Origin: a bacterium | GTDB lineage: Bacteria > Auribacterota > UBA3054 > B51-G9 | Reading direction: 5' to 3' | DNA length: 10,202 nt | NCBI GenBank assembly: GCA_029939815.1 | Contig: JAOZSF010000019.1 | Location: 2,430-12,631, forward strand | Program-made: the position numbers and the translations under genes | Shown here: positions 1-6,283 of the stretch, one piece after another | Numbering within the stretch: position 1 is the first letter of the stretch | How the letters are laid out: the number at the start of each line of letters is the position of its first letter | Notes under the pieces: model-generated | The model's database searches: none | Seen by the model: only the letters and a program-made list of their open reading frames with translations | Told to the model about the DNA's origin: nothing

Positions 1-14
1 TTTTTTTTCGACAT
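1..14 (-). CDS. Start of a downstream gene, running off the left edge (partial)
   Basis: On the minus strand an ATG at 14-12 follows AAAGGAG with a 6-base spacer, one of the best ribosome-binding sites in the window. Only Met-Ser-Lys-Lys can be read before the edge. It is in a different frame from the membrane-protein gene that covers the same bases, so the two would overlap, which fits translational coupling in the same operon. Nothing can be said about its product. The alternative is that the Shine-Dalgarno match is chance and only the membrane-protein frame is translated here. Confidence 0.45.
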
Positions 15-495
15 AATTTTCTCCTTTATTTTTCATTTTAGTTACCATATCCGGAAAATGTTTTTTTCGTACTTCATACATTATTATTGCCGGGATATAA
101 AAAGCAATATCAGCGATTATTTTTCCGATAAAAGTACCCATCAGAAAGTTGCTTGTAAGTTTGGGAACAAAATACATAAAAAACGGTCGAATAACTACAA
201 CATCTAAGATTTCAGCGGGCCCGAATTCAACTATTAAATTTCTGAAATCCTTTAAAAAAGGTATTATTCCATATCCAATTCCATGTTTCTGATGATGCTT
301 AATGTTTTTTCTTATGTCATTAAACGCAACGATACCGTAAAAACCAACCGATGCCATTATTGAACCGGCAAACGCGGCAATCACATTTTCATCAAAACTC
401 ACTTTAATTATCCAGGCGGTACCGACAGACAAAATTGTAGATACGATTTCAGCGAGAATATATCTTTTCAACCATTCCTTAAGTTTTTTTTTCAT
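1..495 (-). CDS. Small four-helix membrane protein of the decarboxylase operon (3' end outside window)
   Basis: An open frame of 165 codons runs from ATG at 495-493 to the window edge without a stop. A basic start (MKKKLKEWLKR) precedes hydrophobic segments at about residues 12-31, 37-58, 93-113 and 116-142, and the visible C-terminus is Lys-rich. A polar His/Lys stretch (about 62-72) separates helices 2 and 3, and RPFFMY at about 103-108 followed by GKIIADIAFY at 124-133 looks conserved. I do not firmly recognise the family. It resembles small hypothetical membrane proteins that I loosely recall beside polyamine or decarboxylase genes. No Shine-Dalgarno precedes the ATG, so translation may be coupled or the start may lie slightly downstream. 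It lies 57 bp after the histidine decarboxylase on the same strand, so an accessory role in transport or envelope function of that pathway is possible but only inferred. Confidence 0.8.
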   Translation of the reverse strand, partial: MKKKLKEWLKRYILAEIVSTILSVGTAWIIKVSFDENVIAAFAGSIMASVGFYGIVAFNDIRKNIKHHQKHGIGYGIIPFLKDFRNLIVEFGPAEILDVVVIRPFFMYFVPKLTSNFLMGTFIGKIIADIAFYIPAIIMYEVRKKHFPDMVTKMKNKGENYVEKK

Positions 496-552
496 AAAAA
501 TTCAATAATTAGGGCAATGAGGAAAGCACTCTTTTCAATCCAATAATCCGAA

Positions 553-1422
553 TTAAAATCCCATACTTTTTTCCCACTGAGAAATTGTCATGCTGTTAAG
601 CTCATTAAAATTACCATTCGGAAGCGCATTTTTGGCTAAAGTAACATAAGGACCAACAGTTATTGAAGTACCGATATGACCGGGAGGCATAATTACATAA
701 GCAAAACCTATAAACGTGCGGTCATAAACAACACTTTGATCTTTTCCGCATGCGATGATACTCCACACAACAGATTTACGATGAGTATCCAAATATTCGA
801 CCATATCTTTTTCGCTATCATTTTTTGTCCATAGTCCTGCATCTTCAATGAATAAGCAGGCGGCTTTCTCTCTTTCTTTCGCGATAGAAAGCGCGATGTA
901 ACTCCAAACACCATACGATTGATTTTCTTCCGGATTTGGAACCCCGGTTTTTGGTCTGAAAGCCGTAACTCCTTTGTTAGCACAAATAACATGCGCTCCC
1001 GGAGCCAATGGAAATCTTCTTTTTTCTTCAGTTCCAAATAAAGATTGAGCGGCATTCATTAAGGGTTGCGCGTCATAAACCGGCAGCGGAGTTCCGTCAT
1101 ATTGTTTTTCAATAAACAGCGGCTTATGTTCTCCGGATTTTATTTCATCTGCAACCGCCAGATCATATCCCCAAACCTGTCCAGCGATACCGCAAAATGA
1201 TGATGCGGTTATCATGTTAATCTGCCCAATGTAAGCATCGGTGGCTTCCGCGCGGTCGTAAGCAACAATTCCGTCTAAAAGGACATCATCTGTTTTCTCA
1301 ACAGTACCCGCGGAAACTTTTAACGTGGAAACATATCCGTTTCCCTGTGCACCCGGGCATCCGTATCCATCGCAATAATTTTCAAAGGGGCTAATTGCGG
1401 TTTTATCGATATTTTCAGACAT
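553..1422 (-). CDS. hdcA: Pyruvoyl-dependent histidine decarboxylase proenzyme
   Basis: The 289-residue product matches, from memory, the Gram-positive (Lactobacillus) HdcA family. That enzyme converts histidine to histamine plus CO2 with a self-made pyruvoyl group and no PLP. The autocleavage motif TASSF is present. Cleavage between Ser74 and Ser75 would give a 74-residue beta chain and a 215-residue alpha chain with pyruvoyl from Ser75. With an offset of seven residues, Ile52, Tyr55, Asp56, Glu59 and Phe76 fall on the Lactobacillus active-site residues Ile59, Tyr62, Asp63, Glu66 and Phe83. Glu193 in FIEDAG corresponds to catalytic Glu197. Conservation of this pocket favours histidine as substrate. 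The C-terminus is shorter than in Lactobacillus. The start is supported by AGGAG five bases upstream. It lies 59 bp after the exchanger gene in the same operon. The family is best known from Firmicutes, so it may have been acquired by transfer. Confidence 0.92.
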   Translation of the reverse strand: MSENIDKTAISPFENYCDGYGCPGAQGNGYVSTLKVSAGTVEKTDDVLLDGIVAYDRAEATDAYIGQINMITASSFCGIAGQVWGYDLAVADEIKSGEHKPLFIEKQYDGTPLPVYDAQPLMNAAQSLFGTEEKRRFPLAPGAHVICANKGVTAFRPKTGVPNPEENQSYGVWSYIALSIAKEREKAACLFIEDAGLWTKNDSEKDMVEYLDTHRKSVVWSIIACGKDQSVVYDRTFIGFAYVIMPPGHIGTSITVGPYVTLAKNALPNGNFNELNSMTISQWEKSMGF

Positions 1423-1462
1423 TTTTTCTCCTTTTGGTTTATGTGTTGAGTTAAATTTTCTT

Positions 1463-1488
1463 CAATTCATCCATCAATCCATCAATCC
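1463..1488. repeat. Short 8-bp tandem repeat across the permease stop codon
   Basis: Two perfect copies of ccatcaat (1471-1486), a degenerate copy before them and a partial copy after them span the 3' end of the permease gene, whose TGA is at 1484-1482. The unit is not a multiple of three, so slippage would change the last residues. It may simply be low-complexity spacer. Confidence 0.55.
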
Positions 1489-2888
1489 CTTTTTCTTTTC
1501 TTCCTCTTCTCTGCTCTGTTGTAAAAAATTATTGGAGTAGCAACAAAAACAATTACACCGATAAGAAGAAAAGCGACATACCCCACCATTGAAGCTGTAC
1601 CTTTATCTCTAACGGCCTGAGTAGGAATAAATCCAAAAATCATAATAAAAATACATGAAATAAATGCTATTCCCGAAACAAGCCACATCCCAAATTTTCC
1701 ACCCGGGATTTTATACGGCCGTTCAACGTCCGGTTGTGTATAACGAAGTTTAATTGCCGCCGCGAACATAAGCAGATACATAACAAGATAAAGTTGCGCG
1801 GCAAGCGCACTCATTATCCAGAAAGCGCCGCTAACTGTCGGCATAAAAATAACTACCAAAGAAAGAATAGAAGAGAAAGCCGCCTGAACAATAAGCATAC
1901 CGACCGGCATTCCTTTATCATTTTCTTTTTGCCAGAATTTTGGAAGATAACCTTCTTTAGCGACTTCACGCACACCTTTGGAAGGTCCGGCCATCCACGT
2001 TACAACCATAGTTAGCGCGCCATAAGCGAGCAGAAAAGAAATAATCGGGGTCAGCCACGGTAATCCATGCGCTTTAAAAAGTTCATCAAACGCTTGGCAA
2101 ACTCCGGCGCTTAAACTCAACTTATCTGTTGGAATAACAATTGCAATAGCAAGCGAACCGGCAACTACGAGGAAAATAATAATGATACTCGCGATCAAAA
2201 TTGAAAGCGGATAATTTTTGCCGGGGTTTTCCACTTCCGTAACATGAACAGCTGACATCTCCATTCCTGAAATTGCCATCATCATACCTGCAAGCAGCAT
2301 TAATTGATTAAGATTTCCGAGTTGTGGAACGAGAGAATGTATGGAGAAATTTATTGCGAGCGGTTTGCCTGAAAAAACATGAATAAGTCCCAGAATAATA
2401 ATAAGTATTCCCGGAAGAATAGTTCCTGAAATAACGCCTGAAGAACTTAAAAAGGCAGATAATTTCATCCCACGAAAATTAAGAAAAGTTGCTCCCCAAA
2501 GCGAAACCCAGATTACTGAAATAACAAACCATTTGTTCGATGCAAGATCAGGATAGAAAATGTACGCTACTGCTGAAGCTACAAATGCAAGTACAGCAGG
2601 AAACCACGGTAAGTTTTCCACCCACTGCATAAAAATCGCGACAAAGCCCCACTTGGTTCCAAAAGCTTCACGCACCCAAAGAAATACGCCGCCCTCTTTT
2701 TGCCATCCGGATGCTAATTCGGCCGAAACTAAAGCAGAAGGAATAAAGAAGCAGAGCGATCCTAAAGCTATATAAAAAATCAGACTGAAGCCGTATTCCG
2801 CCATACTCGGCAGATTACGCAAAGACATAACGGCAGCGACATTTATCATCGCGAGAGCGAAGATTCCAAGTTTATTATTTTTTTTCAT
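1482..2888 (-). CDS. APC-family amino acid/amine antiporter (GadC-like)
   Basis: A 468-residue, very hydrophobic protein with about 12 predicted membrane helices. The N-terminal half carries hallmarks of the glutamate:GABA antiporter branch of the APC superfamily: a SLRNLPSMAEYG-type helix-1 region, SAELASGWQKEGGVFLWV around helix 2, and a conserved GMEMSAVHVTEVENPGKNYP region in the middle (about 207-226). Relatives exchange an amino acid for its decarboxylation product, which exports a charge and consumes a cytoplasmic proton. It sits 49 bp after the AdiA-like gene and 59 bp before hdcA, so arginine/agmatine or histidine/histamine exchange, or both, is inferred. Sequence alone does not choose. 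The C-terminus is a short basic tail (RAEKRKKRKRD), without the long C-plug known from E. coli GadC. No Shine-Dalgarno is visible before the ATG, which lies in an A-rich stretch, so coupling to the upstream gene is possible. Confidence 0.9.
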   Translation of the reverse strand: MKKNNKLGIFALAMINVAAVMSLRNLPSMAEYGFSLIFYIALGSLCFFIPSALVSAELASGWQKEGGVFLWVREAFGTKWGFVAIFMQWVENLPWFPAVLAFVASAVAYIFYPDLASNKWFVISVIWVSLWGATFLNFRGMKLSAFLSSSGVISGTILPGILIIILGLIHVFSGKPLAINFSIHSLVPQLGNLNQLMLLAGMMMAISGMEMSAVHVTEVENPGKNYPLSILIASIIIIFLVVAGSLAIAIVIPTDKLSLSAGVCQAFDELFKAHGLPWLTPIISFLLAYGALTMVVTWMAGPSKGVREVAKEGYLPKFWQKENDKGMPVGMLIVQAAFSSILSLVVIFMPTVSGAFWIMSALAAQLYLVMYLLMFAAAIKLRYTQPDVERPYKIPGGKFGMWLVSGIAFISCIFIMIFGFIPTQAVRDKGTASMVGYVAFLLIGVIVFVATPIIFYNRAEKRKKRKRD

Positions 2889-2920
2889 GGATTTGTTTTG
2901 TTTGATTTAATATTACTAAT

Positions 2921-2938
2921 AGGTCTTATAGGACTTAT
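2921..2938. repeat. Degenerate 9-bp direct repeat in the decarboxylase-permease spacer
   Basis: Two abutting near-copies, aggtcttat and aggacttat (8 of 9 identical), end on the last base of the decarboxylase stop codon. This resembles the short heptamer-like repeats of type TATAGGTC/TATAAGAC that I recall from spacers of some PVC- and FCB-type genomes. Its function is unknown. It is too short to form a stable hairpin and is not a terminator. Confidence 0.5.
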
Positions 2939-5247
2939 TACAAATTCTTAATGCACATCGTTTTAAAATATTTCTTCCCGCCTTTTTCTATCCTTTCAAC
3001 ACCGTGAATTTCGCTTTCGTAACCCGGGAATTCGTTTTCAAAATCCTGCCGAAGTTTCAAATATTCAAAAATAGGTTGCGCTTTTTCATTCATTGCTTCG
3101 CCACCCATCATTATCGGGATTCCCGGCGGATAAGGCACAATCATAACCGCGGGTGTGCGTCCCATCATATCATCTAATTCCACATATTCAACATTTTTCT
3201 TTACAACCTCGTGATAAGCGTCCGCCGGTTTTATTGCCTGGTCGGGAATAACCTGAAAAGCGGCTTGCATCATATCAAGAATTTTGCTGTTTTTAAAATA
3301 TTTATGGATGTCGTTGCAATGTTCTTTTAACCCGACACCTGAATATTTTTCGGGGAAATTTTCCACAAGTTCCGGCAAAACTTTTTCGAGTGGAGCGTTG
3401 CTGTCATAATCCTCTTTAAATTTCAGCATTGCGGCAAGCAGAGTTCCCTGCTTTGCTTTTGTCGTTCCGAGCGAATTTAATAAGAGGAAAGAATAATAAT
3501 CGGTTTTTTCGCAGACAATTCCTTCGTTAATCAAGTAATTGGTAACTATAGAAGCCGGAATACCTTCATCCGCCATATTTCCGGCATCGTCAATTCCCGG
3601 TGTTGTAAATGTAAGTTTTATCGGGTCGAGCATCGCGTAATCGTCTTCCATATCTTCAAAACCGTGCCATTTGTTTTCACTACTCATCACCCAGACTTTT
3701 TGATTATTCATCAGGAAATTTGTATCGGCATCTTCAAAATTTATCATTTTGCCTTTGAACTCAACTTTTCTCGGCTGCCACATCCCGAAGAACCAGTCTT
3801 CTTTATTTTCTTTCTTTAAATCGTCCAATATGCTAATCACTTTTTTACGGAGTTGAATCGCTTCAATAATTATATCATTCATCATAACTTCGCCGTTATC
3901 ATCCATCATTTTCGTTGCGACATCGAGTGAAGCGATCATATTATACTGAGGAGAAGTAGATCCGTGCATCATGTAGGATTCATTAAATTCATCGGGATTT
4001 ATTTTTATTTTCCCGCCATTTTTAATGTGAAGCATTGACGCCTGAGAAAAAGCTGTCAGTAATTTATGTGTTGAATGCGAACAAAAGATAGGAGGGTGAT
4101 TTTCATTCAAATCATCATCTGTCATTCCGTAATGGTTTTTATAAATTGGATGAAAACGCGCGTAAGCGTACCATGCTTCATCGAAATGCAGGTTTTCAAC
4201 ACTTTTCTCGAGCTGTTTTTTGATGTTAATTACGTTATAACAAATGCCGTCATAAGTTGAATTTGTCAGCGCTGACATTTTTGCGCCGCTCTTTTTTAAT
4301 TCATCCGGAATAAGTTTATTTTCAGTAATTTTATTTTTGATTGATTCAGGTGAAAATTCAGATAAACGAACAGGTCCGATAATCCCGCGCTTATTTCTGC
4401 GCGGAATTATATAAACAGGATAAGCTTCGGTAATTACCATCGCGTAATTTAAAGATTTATGACAGTTCCGGTCAACAAAAGCGATATCATCCCGAACAAG
4501 CTGGCTCCGCCAGATGATTTGATTCACGTTAGACGTCCCGTTAAGAACATAATAAGTATAATCTGCGCCGAAAACTTTTGCGGAATTCTTTTCCGCGTCA
4601 CCGACAACTCCACTGTGCTCAAGTAACGATCCCAGTTCAGGTACTGAAACAGATAAATCGGCGCGAAAAACATTTTCACCGAAAAATTTATACATAGCCA
4701 CTCCCGCCGGGCTTCTCAAAAAACCTTCTCCGCCCATGTGCCCCGGTGTATGCCAGGCGTATTTATATTCCTCAGCATATTTGCTTAGCATACCAAAGAA
4801 AGCCGGATAAATATTTTTGACATATTCAACAAGATGCATTTCGATCCGTCCTGAAAGAAATTTCACTGTATCGGCAGTTTTCCACAAAGTGCCGTTAATT
4901 TTCTTCAAAACATCAACGGGAATATTTTCTAATTCCATTCGCTCGGTCAATAAAAGGACGGGCACTTTTTTATTTCTTGCGCGAACATTTTTAATGAACG
5001 CTTCCGGGGAAGTTTTTTCTTCAGAGTTCTCTGAAGGCAAGTCCCAGTCAACAACTATTGCGCCAATATCAGCTCTTGACACAAAGATTTCGTGAGCGTC
5101 TTCATAAGAAAAAGAAGGAATAACGCTGCAGAATTGAACATCTTCAAGTTCAGTTACTAATTCTCTTAATCTGAACCCTTCATCATTTTCTGAATTGAAT
5201 TGAGCTGAAACAACAAGAACCGGCCATGAATGTTTTGTAATAATCAC
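2938..5247 (-). CDS. PLP-dependent Orn/Lys/Arg decarboxylase, AdiA-like (probable arginine decarboxylase)
   Basis: A 769-residue fold-type-I basic amino acid decarboxylase of full family length. Residues 1-135 form the flavodoxin-like wing domain. The PLP core follows, with HTPGHMGG (167-174), the phosphate-binding GTSN (237-240), PLP-stacking His263, pyridine-binding Asp356 in FDEAW, and STHKLL with Schiff-base Lys395. The C-terminal domain contains WHGF, DPIK and VPYPPGIP. Several stretches (FKEDYDSNAPLEKVLPELVE, MMHGSTSP, the long insert before WHGF) look closer to E. coli AdiA than to CadA, although GIPASIV and the WQP region are CadA-like. Arginine to agmatine is therefore favoured, with lysine possible. 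The GTG start is supported by AGGAGG six bases upstream and by the absence of a better start. It is the first gene of the operon and has its own promoter. Confidence 0.93.
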   Translation of the reverse strand: MIITKHSWPVLVVSAQFNSENDEGFRLRELVTELEDVQFCSVIPSFSYEDAHEIFVSRADIGAIVVDWDLPSENSEEKTSPEAFIKNVRARNKKVPVLLLTERMELENIPVDVLKKINGTLWKTADTVKFLSGRIEMHLVEYVKNIYPAFFGMLSKYAEEYKYAWHTPGHMGGEGFLRSPAGVAMYKFFGENVFRADLSVSVPELGSLLEHSGVVGDAEKNSAKVFGADYTYYVLNGTSNVNQIIWRSQLVRDDIAFVDRNCHKSLNYAMVITEAYPVYIIPRRNKRGIIGPVRLSEFSPESIKNKITENKLIPDELKKSGAKMSALTNSTYDGICYNVINIKKQLEKSVENLHFDEAWYAYARFHPIYKNHYGMTDDDLNENHPPIFCSHSTHKLLTAFSQASMLHIKNGGKIKINPDEFNESYMMHGSTSPQYNMIASLDVATKMMDDNGEVMMNDIIIEAIQLRKKVISILDDLKKENKEDWFFGMWQPRKVEFKGKMINFEDADTNFLMNNQKVWVMSSENKWHGFEDMEDDYAMLDPIKLTFTTPGIDDAGNMADEGIPASIVTNYLINEGIVCEKTDYYSFLLLNSLGTTKAKQGTLLAAMLKFKEDYDSNAPLEKVLPELVENFPEKYSGVGLKEHCNDIHKYFKNSKILDMMQAAFQVIPDQAIKPADAYHEVVKKNVEYVELDDMMGRTPAVMIVPYPPGIPIMMGGEAMNEKAQPIFEYLKLRQDFENEFPGYESEIHGVERIEKGGKKYFKTMCIKNL

Positions 5248-5253
5248 GATTTA

Positions 5254-5259
5254 CCTCCT
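5254..5259 (-). promoter_or_regulatory. Strong ribosome-binding site that decides the GTG start
   Basis: Minus-strand AGGAGG, six bases before the GTG at 5247-5245. It is the strongest Shine-Dalgarno in the window and sets the decarboxylase start despite the non-ATG codon. GTG may temper an otherwise very high translation rate. Confidence 0.85.
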
Positions 5260-5304
5260 GAATTTAATTTATTTAACGCCAATATAATTTATCGAAGCAG
5301 ATAT

Positions 5305-5333
5305 ATTTTAACATTTTACATTATTTTTGTCAA
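5305..5333 (-). promoter_or_regulatory. Promoter of the decarboxylase operon
   Basis: Reading the minus strand, TTGACA (5333-5328) is followed by a 17-base spacer and TAAAAT (5310-5305). This is a full -35 match and a five-of-six -10 match at the ideal distance. The predicted start of transcription is near 5298, giving a leader of about 50 bases with the Shine-Dalgarno at its end. The -35 box overlaps the stop codon of prmC, so the operon can be transcribed separately from prmC. Confidence 0.7.
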
Positions 5334-5340
5334 AATGTAA
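5311..5340. promoter_or_regulatory. Overlapping inverted repeats within the operon promoter (possible operator)
   Basis: Two registers of perfect 7-bp dyad overlap here. One pairs acatttt (5311-5317) with aaaatgt (5332-5338). The other pairs ttacatt (5316-5322) with aatgtaa (5334-5340). They cover the -35 box and the -35/-10 spacer, which is where a repressor would block RNA polymerase. AT-rich DNA yields such dyads by chance, so regulation by acid or amino acids is only a suggestion. As a hairpin it would have a long loop and is a poor terminator for prmC. Confidence 0.4.
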
Positions 5341-6184
5341 TTATTATAAATCTATTTTTTTTGCTTAAATCTTTGATAATTTCAATATTCTCAAAACCGT
5401 TGGCTTTTGCAATTTTTATCAATGAAACAGATTGCCCAAGTCCGAACTCTCCTAAAAATATTCCGCCCGGATTCAATCTTTCTCGCAAATTCGAAATAAT
5501 TATCCGGTAATCATTAAGGCCGTCTTTGCCGGAAAAAAGAGCGGAAGACGGTTCGTAGTCTAATTCCGGTTGAAGCTTTTCATTTTCTTCAACATAAGGC
5601 GGGTTTGTAATAATAAAATCGAACTTTAGATTCTTCGGGAACGCGGAAAACCAGCTTCCATGAAAAAATTTTATCCGATCTCCCGCAAAATTATTTTCCG
5701 CATTGACCTGGGCAACTGATAATGCCGCTTCGCTCGCGTCACAGGCAAACCATTTTGTTTTTTTATTTTTTTTAGCAATGGCTATTGGAATGCAGCCGCT
5801 GCCTGTTCCGAGGTCCGCGCAAAGAAGTTCACCGGAGAATTGATTTAATAAATCACAAGCCGTTTCCGCCATTTCTTCAGTTTCGGGACGAGGGATAAGC
5901 ACATCCTTTGTAACATGAATTTCCGTATCAAAAAAATCTACACTGCCAATAAGGTATTGAAGAGGATAATGTTCAGCGCGTTTATTCACTAATTTTAAAA
6001 ATTTCTTTTGCTGCTTTTCGGTGATTTTAATTTCAAAGTCAGCAATTTTTTCTCCGAGAATAAATTCCATCAGCCAAACAGCTTCTCGTTCAGCCGGATG
6101 AATACCTGCGGTTTCGAGTTTGTTTTTCGCGATGCTGAGTATGTCGGCAAAGTTCAAGTTTATATTTTTGTTGATTAGATTCAT
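5330..6184 (-). CDS. prmC: Peptide chain release factor N5-glutamine methyltransferase
   Basis: The 284-residue product has the full PrmC (HemK) layout. An N-terminal helical domain (about 1-80) recognises the release factor. It is followed by LIPRPETE (96-103), the SAM-binding DLGTGSG (124-130), acidic Asp149 for the ribose, and the catalytic NPPYVEE (194-200). The enzyme methylates the Gln of the GGQ motif in release factors 1 and 2, which speeds peptide release. prmC often follows prfA, but here the gene upstream is divergent, so it appears to stand alone. No Shine-Dalgarno precedes the ATG. The nearest in-frame alternatives would cut into the helical domain, so this start is kept. It shares its strand with the decarboxylase operon, 82 bp away. 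Confidence 0.95.
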   Translation of the reverse strand: MNLINKNINLNFADILSIAKNKLETAGIHPAEREAVWLMEFILGEKIADFEIKITEKQQKKFLKLVNKRAEHYPLQYLIGSVDFFDTEIHVTKDVLIPRPETEEMAETACDLLNQFSGELLCADLGTGSGCIPIAIAKKNKKTKWFACDASEAALSVAQVNAENNFAGDRIKFFHGSWFSAFPKNLKFDFIITNPPYVEENEKLQPELDYEPSSALFSGKDGLNDYRIIISNLRERLNPGGIFLGEFGLGQSVSLIKIAKANGFENIEIIKDLSKKNRFIIITF

Positions 6185-6244
6185 TTATCTGTATTAATGT
6201 TAAGCCGGAAGCTGAACTTACTTTATATTAAAATCTTTTTCTGA

Positions 6245-6250
6245 TATAAT
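6245..6250 (+). promoter_or_regulatory. Candidate -10 box for the lipoprotein gene
   Basis: A perfect TATAAT lies 33 bp before the lipoprotein ATG, but the sequence 17 bases upstream (tttata) is a poor -35 box. This is the best candidate in an AT-rich spacer where chance matches are common. Confidence 0.35.
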
Positions 6251-6267
6251 TAATTGTAATAATTAAT

Positions 6268-6276
6268 ATTATACCA
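6268..6276 (-). promoter_or_regulatory. Candidate extended -10 promoter for prmC
   Basis: On the minus strand TGGTATAAT fits the extended -10 consensus TGnTATAAT, which can work without a good -35 box. Transcription would begin near 6261 and reach prmC after a leader of about 75 bases. It faces the plus-strand TATAAT of the lipoprotein gene. Confidence 0.4.
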
Positions 6277-6283
6277 TAATTAT

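Noticed and set aside
496..552. Terminator between hdcA and the membrane-protein gene
   Set aside because: Only 4-bp stems (AAAG/CTTT) can be drawn, so the two genes are treated as one operon.
708..1055. Minus-strand open frame of 115 codons inside hdcA
   Set aside because: It is a shifted frame of the well-supported histidine decarboxylase, and its basic, low-complexity product matches nothing I know.
553..1422. Pyruvoyl-dependent arginine decarboxylase (PdaD/AaxB)
   Set aside because: Those proteins are much shorter, and the match here extends over the full Lactobacillus HdcA with its histidine-pocket residues.
1734..2775. Two plus-strand frames opposite the exchanger
   Set aside because: They are antisense shadows of the membrane-protein gene, with compositions dictated by its hydrophobic codons.
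5311..5340. Intrinsic terminator for prmC
   Set aside because: The dyad arms are AT-only apart from one C/G pair each, have loops of 11-14 bases and no following U-tract in the right place. An operator is the likelier reading.
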